The translations under genes were made by a program, and so were the position numbers. Positions 60,879-64,000 of a stretch of DNA of 64,000 nucleotides are shown piece after piece (within the stretch, counting starts at the first letter, position 1; every line of letters starts with the position of its first letter). Below the pieces are notes generated by a model that had not been told where the DNA came from, made no database searches, and saw only the letters and a program-made list of their open reading frames with translations. The DNA is from Acetivibrio ethanolgignens. GTDB lineage: Bacteria > Bacillota > Clostridia > Lachnospirales > Lachnospiraceae. The DNA is taken from contig NZ_LNAM01000186.1 in NCBI RefSeq assembly GCF_001461035.1, positions 37,474 to 101,473 on the forward strand, read 5' to 3'.

Positions 60879-62054
60879 ATGGATAGTTTAATGGAACGCA
60901 AGGATGAAAAACGAATAGAAAGAGAAAGAAAGAAGCACAAAAGAACAGTAGTATTTACAACTGTATTTGCAATATTTGCAGTTGCAGTTTTTGCTGGTTA
61001 TCTGATTAACAGCCTGATTAATCGGGAATATACGGCATACGAAACAGTAACCTCGATTCCAAGGCAGGACAGTGATACGGTAAAATATCTTCCTTATAAA
61101 GATGGGTCTATTCTAAAATATACAAGAGATGGAGCCTCAGCAATGGATACGGAAGGCAATGCTTTGTGGAACGGCAGTTACGAGCTCAATAATCCGGCGG
61201 CTGATGTCTGTGGCTCCTATGTTGTCATTGCAGATATCGGAGGAAAGGAAGCTTATGTGTTTAATGGCAGTGATTCGGGAACAAGAATTACAACACTTTT
61301 GCCGATTTTGGAAGCAGAGGTAGCAAAGCAGGGAGTTGTGGCTTTGGTGCTGGAGGGTGAGGATTCTAACGAAATTCAGATTCATAACCCATATGAGGGC
61401 AGCAAGTCGCTTTTGGTAAAGATTCTGACGAATGCAGGAAATGATGGTTATCCGGTAGATATCAGCCTGTCAGAGGATGGTAAAAAGCTGGTGACTTCTT
61501 ATGTAACAACAAAAAACGGTGAATTAAAAAGTAAGGTGACTTTCTATAATTTTGATGAAGTAGGAAAAGATAAGGTAAACAATATTGTAGGTGGTGTGGA
61601 CTACGGCAGTGATGTCGTGGCTAGAGTTGTATTCCTGGACAATGATACGGTATGCCTGATGCTTAATAAGGGACTGATTCTTTATTCTATGCAGGAGCTT
61701 CCTGAGGAGACTGCGGTGCTGGATGCGGGAGTAGAGCTTAATAGTGTCTTGTATAATGGAAATTCTATCGGATATATAGCAGATGGTAAGCTTTTACTGT
61801 ATGGCTTTAGCGGCAGCAAAAAGCTGGAGCTTCCGGTTGCCTGGGAGTATGATGAGGCAGAGCTGATTGGTGAGGATATTATTTTTCGCTCCAAGCTATC
61901 CTGTCATGTGCTTCGAATGGGCGGTTCCGTAAAGCTGTCCTGTAGTTTTGATAAAAATATTCTTTATATGTTTCCGACAGAAAAGAAGGACCGCTATATT
62001 TTTATTGATGAAAATAATATAGAAGAAGTAAAGCTTTTGGAGGAAGGAAACTAA
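60879..62054 (+). CDS. DUF5711-family membrane-anchored beta-propeller-like protein
   Basis: A 391-residue protein. A basic cytoplasmic start (DEKRIERERKKHKRTV) is followed by one membrane helix (about 24-45; VVFTTVFAIFAVAVFAGYLI) and a large extracytoplasmic part of repeated beta strands with WD/quinoprotein-like spacing (YLPYKDGSILKYTRDGASAM; DISLSEDGKKLVTSYVTTKN). It matches the clostridial DUF5711 style by memory. The function is unknown. AAGGTG precedes ATG 60879. It overlaps cvpA by one base (TAATG) and follows the LysM gene by 57 bases, so the three may form one cell-envelope operon. Confidence 0.75.
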   Translation: MDSLMERKDEKRIERERKKHKRTVVFTTVFAIFAVAVFAGYLINSLINREYTAYETVTSIPRQDSDTVKYLPYKDGSILKYTRDGASAMDTEGNALWNGSYELNNPAADVCGSYVVIADIGGKEAYVFNGSDSGTRITTLLPILEAEVAKQGVVALVLEGEDSNEIQIHNPYEGSKSLLVKILTNAGNDGYPVDISLSEDGKKLVTSYVTTKNGELKSKVTFYNFDEVGKDKVNNIVGGVDYGSDVVARVVFLDNDTVCLMLNKGLILYSMQELPEETAVLDAGVELNSVLYNGNSIGYIADGKLLLYGFSGSKKLELPVAWEYDEAELIGEDIIFRSKLSCHVLRMGGSVKLSCSFDKNILYMFPTEKKDRYIFIDENNIEEVKLLEEGN

Positions 62055-62569
62055 TGGAGGCAGATAAGCTTTTAGATTTAGGAAGGAATCTGGATGTCGA
62101 GCAATTAAACTGGCTTGTGATAGCGGTTATTATTATTATAGCTGGTTATATGATAAAAGGTGGGGCAGATGGCTTTGTAAAAACTGTCTTTGAAATGTTT
62201 TCTGTGCTGGTGGCGGCAGCAGCGGCATCTTTTTTGGCACCTTATATCAATACAGTATTAAAAAGTGATGCACCTTTATTTGCCTTTTTAATCGGATATT
62301 TTGTGTGCTGGCTCATATTAAAATATGCTTGTGCGGCACTGGATATTATAAGCAGGCTTCCAATTATCAATGAACTTAATAAGGCAGCAGGGCTGCTGGC
62401 TGGACTGTTCCGGGGAATTATTATGGTATGGACTCTGTTTATTATTATAACTGTTTTCCGGGAGACGGCATGGGGTGGTACGGCATTGGGACTGATAGAA
62501 GACAGCCATATTCTGAAAACCCTTTACCAAAGCAATCTTATCCTAAAGCTGGCAAAGGTCTTTTTTTAG
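62054..62569 (+). CDS. CvpA-family membrane protein
   Basis: A 171-residue protein with four hydrophobic helices (about 20-38, 48-72, 80-100, 118-140), matching the CvpA family, whose E. coli member is needed for colicin V production and purF-linked stress resistance. The loop between helices (KGGADGFVKTVFEMFSVLVA) is typical. It is coupled to the DUF5711 gene by a one-base overlap. The role in this organism is unknown; in Firmicutes a CvpA protein often accompanies envelope genes. Confidence 0.8.
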   Translation: MEADKLLDLGRNLDVEQLNWLVIAVIIIIAGYMIKGGADGFVKTVFEMFSVLVAAAAASFLAPYINTVLKSDAPLFAFLIGYFVCWLILKYACAALDIISRLPIINELNKAAGLLAGLFRGIIMVWTLFIIITVFRETAWGGTALGLIEDSHILKTLYQSNLILKLAKVFF

Positions 62570-62659
62570 AGCAGGCATTGCATTAAGTACAGGTATCCGT
62601 TATAATAGGGGGTATCAGGTTGGCCTGGCCGACAAATACATACAGAAAGGGAAGTTGTT

Positions 62660-63001
62660 ATGGCGAAGGATATTATTAAGTTCGATGATTTCGACAAGCT
62701 TGAATTTAAGCTGGGTGTGATTGTAGATTGTAAGCTGCACCCGGACGCAGACCGGCTACTGATTTTTCAGGTAGATGTAGGAGAAGAAGAGCCAAGACAG
62801 ATTGTTTCCAGCATTGCAGAGTTCTATAAGCCGGAAGAGGTTATCGGAAAGCGGGTTGTAGTTGTTACCAATCTTAAGAAAGCAAAATTCAGAGGCGTTG
62901 AATCCAATGGAATGCTTATGTGTGCTTCTTTAGAGGATGATGAGGATGTTGAGCTTTTAACTATTACAAAGGATTTTCCGGGAGGAACCTTAGTAGATTA
63001 A
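62660..63001 (+). CDS. tRNA-binding OB-fold protein (CsaA / MetRS-C type)
   Basis: A 113-residue single OB-fold of the EMAP/CsaA type: DFDKLEFKLGVIVDCKLHPD, ADRLLIFQVDVGEEEPRQIV, and the SNGMLMCASLEDD stretch near the C-terminus. Such domains bind tRNA, either free (CsaA, chaperone-like) or as the C-terminal part of MetRS. No metG is adjacent, so it is a stand-alone protein. AAAGGGAAG precedes the ATG. Confidence 0.88.
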   Translation: MAKDIIKFDDFDKLEFKLGVIVDCKLHPDADRLLIFQVDVGEEEPRQIVSSIAEFYKPEEVIGKRVVVVTNLKKAKFRGVESNGMLMCASLEDDEDVELLTITKDFPGGTLVD

Positions 63002-63086
63002 TATGAATGACCGAGCCAGGGACAAAATAAGCCGCAGACTTTTTCGTCCCTGGTAATTTGTGTAACAGGAAAGTATGGAGAAGAGT

Positions 63087-63740
63087 ATGATACAAAAAGA
63101 GTATTTATTTTTTGATTTAGATGGAACCCTGACTGATTCTTCAGAAGGAATTACAAAGGGAGTTATGTATAGCCTTGCCAAATTTGGGATTCAGGAAGAG
63201 AGGATGGAGGAGCTGCTTAAGTTCATAGGCCCGCCGCTAAGGGATTCCTTCATGAAATATTATGGCTTTTCTGAGGAAGAAGCCAAAAAAGCTGTTATTT
63301 ATTATAGAGAGTATTATCAGAATACAGGGCTTTTTGAAAATAAGGTCTATCCGGGGATGGAGGATGTTCTTATTGCTTTAAAGCAGGCTGGGAAAAAGCT
63401 GGTAGTAGCGACCTCTAAGCCAGAAGAATATGCAAGGCGTATTCTGGAGCGTTTTGGCTTGTATGATTATTTTGATTATATTGCCGGAGCTGGTATGGAT
63501 GGAAGCAGGACAAAAAAGGCTGAAGTAATTGAATATGCCCTGGAAAGCTGTGATATTACAGACAAAGAAGAGGTTTTGATGATTGGCGATAGAGAGCATG
63601 ATGTGTTTGGTGCAGCACAGGTCGGAATAAGGTGCATGGGTGTATTATATGGCTTTGGAAGTCGTCAGGAGCTGGAGCTTGCTGGAGCAGCTTATATTGC
63701 AGAGAGCGTAGCTGATATTGAAAGACTGATATTAAAGTAG
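63087..63740 (+). CDS. HAD phosphatase (phosphoglycolate phosphatase-like)
   Basis: A 217-residue HAD-superfamily IA phosphatase. Motif I YLFFDLDGTLTDSSEGITKG, motif II/III VVATSKPEEYARRILE and KKAEVIEYALESC, and motif IV MIGDREHDVFGAAQVGIRCM. The small helical cap is present. It resembles Gph/PpaX enzymes that hydrolyse phosphoglycolate or pyrophosphate; the substrate is unproven. ATG 63087 with GGAG six bases before is preferred over ATG 63075. It is the last protein gene before the rRNA promoter region. Confidence 0.88.
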   Translation: MIQKEYLFFDLDGTLTDSSEGITKGVMYSLAKFGIQEERMEELLKFIGPPLRDSFMKYYGFSEEEAKKAVIYYREYYQNTGLFENKVYPGMEDVLIALKQAGKKLVVATSKPEEYARRILERFGLYDYFDYIAGAGMDGSRTKKAEVIEYALESCDITDKEEVLMIGDREHDVFGAAQVGIRCMGVLYGFGSRQELELAGAAYIAESVADIERLILK

Positions 63741-63796
63741 GAAGAATGTATAAAAAAGACAGCTCAAAAAAAACTCGAAAAAAATAAAAAAAGTTG

Positions 63797-63825
63797 TTGA
63801 CAAATAGAGAAAAAAGTAGTAAGAT
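63797..63825 (+). promoter_or_regulatory. rrn promoter P1
   Basis: TTGACA (63797-63802) and TAAGAT (63820-63825) with a 17-bp spacer. It is the first of two tandem promoters of the same type. Confidence 0.8.
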
Positions 63826-63892
63826 AATATTCGTTGTCGCTGAGACATGAAAACAGTAGAGAAAATAAATTAAAAGTTTTTCAAAAAAACTA

Positions 63893-63921
63893 TTGACAAA
63901 GCGGTTACGATGTGATAAGAT
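63893..63921 (+). promoter_or_regulatory. rrn promoter P2
   Basis: TTGACA (63893-63898) and TAAGAT (63916-63921) with a 17-bp spacer, 96 bp after P1 with the same element sequences. Confidence 0.82.
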
Positions 63922-63925
63922 ATAA

Positions 63926-64000
63926 AACGTTGACGCCGCAAGGCAGACAACAAAGAACCTTGATAATTAAACAGTGAAACAACCCTGAAAATTCTAATGA
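63926..64000 (+). other. Leader of a probable rRNA operon (5' end only)
   Basis: After P2 comes an untranslated sequence with GAACCTTGATAATTAAACAG (63955-63974), the kind of text that precedes 16S genes in clostridia. No 16S sequence is reached before the window ends, so the rRNA gene itself is inferred. Confidence 0.65.

Noticed and set aside
1..64000. CRISPR array or prophage
   Set aside because: No regularly spaced repeats, cas genes, integrase, capsid or tail genes were seen anywhere in the window.

Overview
The window looks like a chromosomal segment of a spore-forming, motile, low-to-mid-GC Firmicute of the class Clostridia, most likely family Lachnospiraceae (an inference from gene order, protein style and promoters; no genus is claimed). 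The order spoVT-mazG-hup-rqcP-yabP-yabQ-divIC-tRNA-Met-spoIIE-tilS-hpt-ftsH is the conserved Firmicutes sporulation/division block also known from Bacillus subtilis. rpsF-ssb-rpsR and gdpP-rplI-dnaB-dnaX-ybaB-recR are two further conserved core blocks. The right edge carries tandem strong promoters and a leader that look like the start of an rRNA operon.

Layout. 1-7 kb: a mannitol-type PTS locus (mtlA 3' end, mtlR, mtlF, then a SorE-type polyol-phosphate dehydrogenase). It contains a decayed mtlA-like remnant and is split by about 1.6 kb of AT-rich debris with a frameshifted secreted-toxin-like gene, a possible immunity gene and two further gene fragments. 7-11.2 kb: a PrsW-like membrane protease, a chemoreceptor and a diguanylate cyclase. 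11.2-21.7 kb: the sporulation/division/tRNA block, interrupted after tRNA-Met by a TnpB fragment and a RelBE-like toxin-antitoxin pair. 22-34.7 kb: CPBP-like membrane protein, SstT transporter, ileS with an unusually small T-box-like leader, glycogen phosphorylase, SppA, an RDD protein, a secreted protein, a DUF4143 ATPase and a SpoIIQ-like sporulation protein. 34.7-41 kb: a complete tripartite tricarboxylate transporter (tctC-tctB-tctA) beside a divergent response regulator and a hybrid sensor kinase, which probably control it. 41-47.2 kb: an internally shortened asparaginase, HAD hydrolase, FAD dehydrogenase, MgtE, a dicarboxylate/amino-acid symporter and a YbaK-type deacylase. 47.2-58.8 kb: ribosomal/replication genes with a degraded island (48.5-49.6 kb) and a secreted protein in between, then a secreted transglutaminase-like protein. 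59-64 kb: YyaC, a LysM protein, a DUF5711 protein, CvpA, a tRNA-binding protein, a HAD phosphatase and the rrn promoter region.

The most interesting signals are regulatory. Two sporulation genes (yabP and the spoIIQ-like gene) have a terminator-like hairpin whose 3' arm is their own Shine-Dalgarno sequence. In the spoIIQ-like case a candidate sigma-F promoter lies inside the hairpin, so only its own transcript would escape. spoIIE keeps the unusual 21-bp spacer with Spo0A-box-like sites. The ileS leader has a T-box antiterminator/terminator but almost no Stem I. An asparaginase appears to have lost about 90 internal residues including the expected catalytic lysine. No CRISPR array, prophage or intact insertion sequence was seen.
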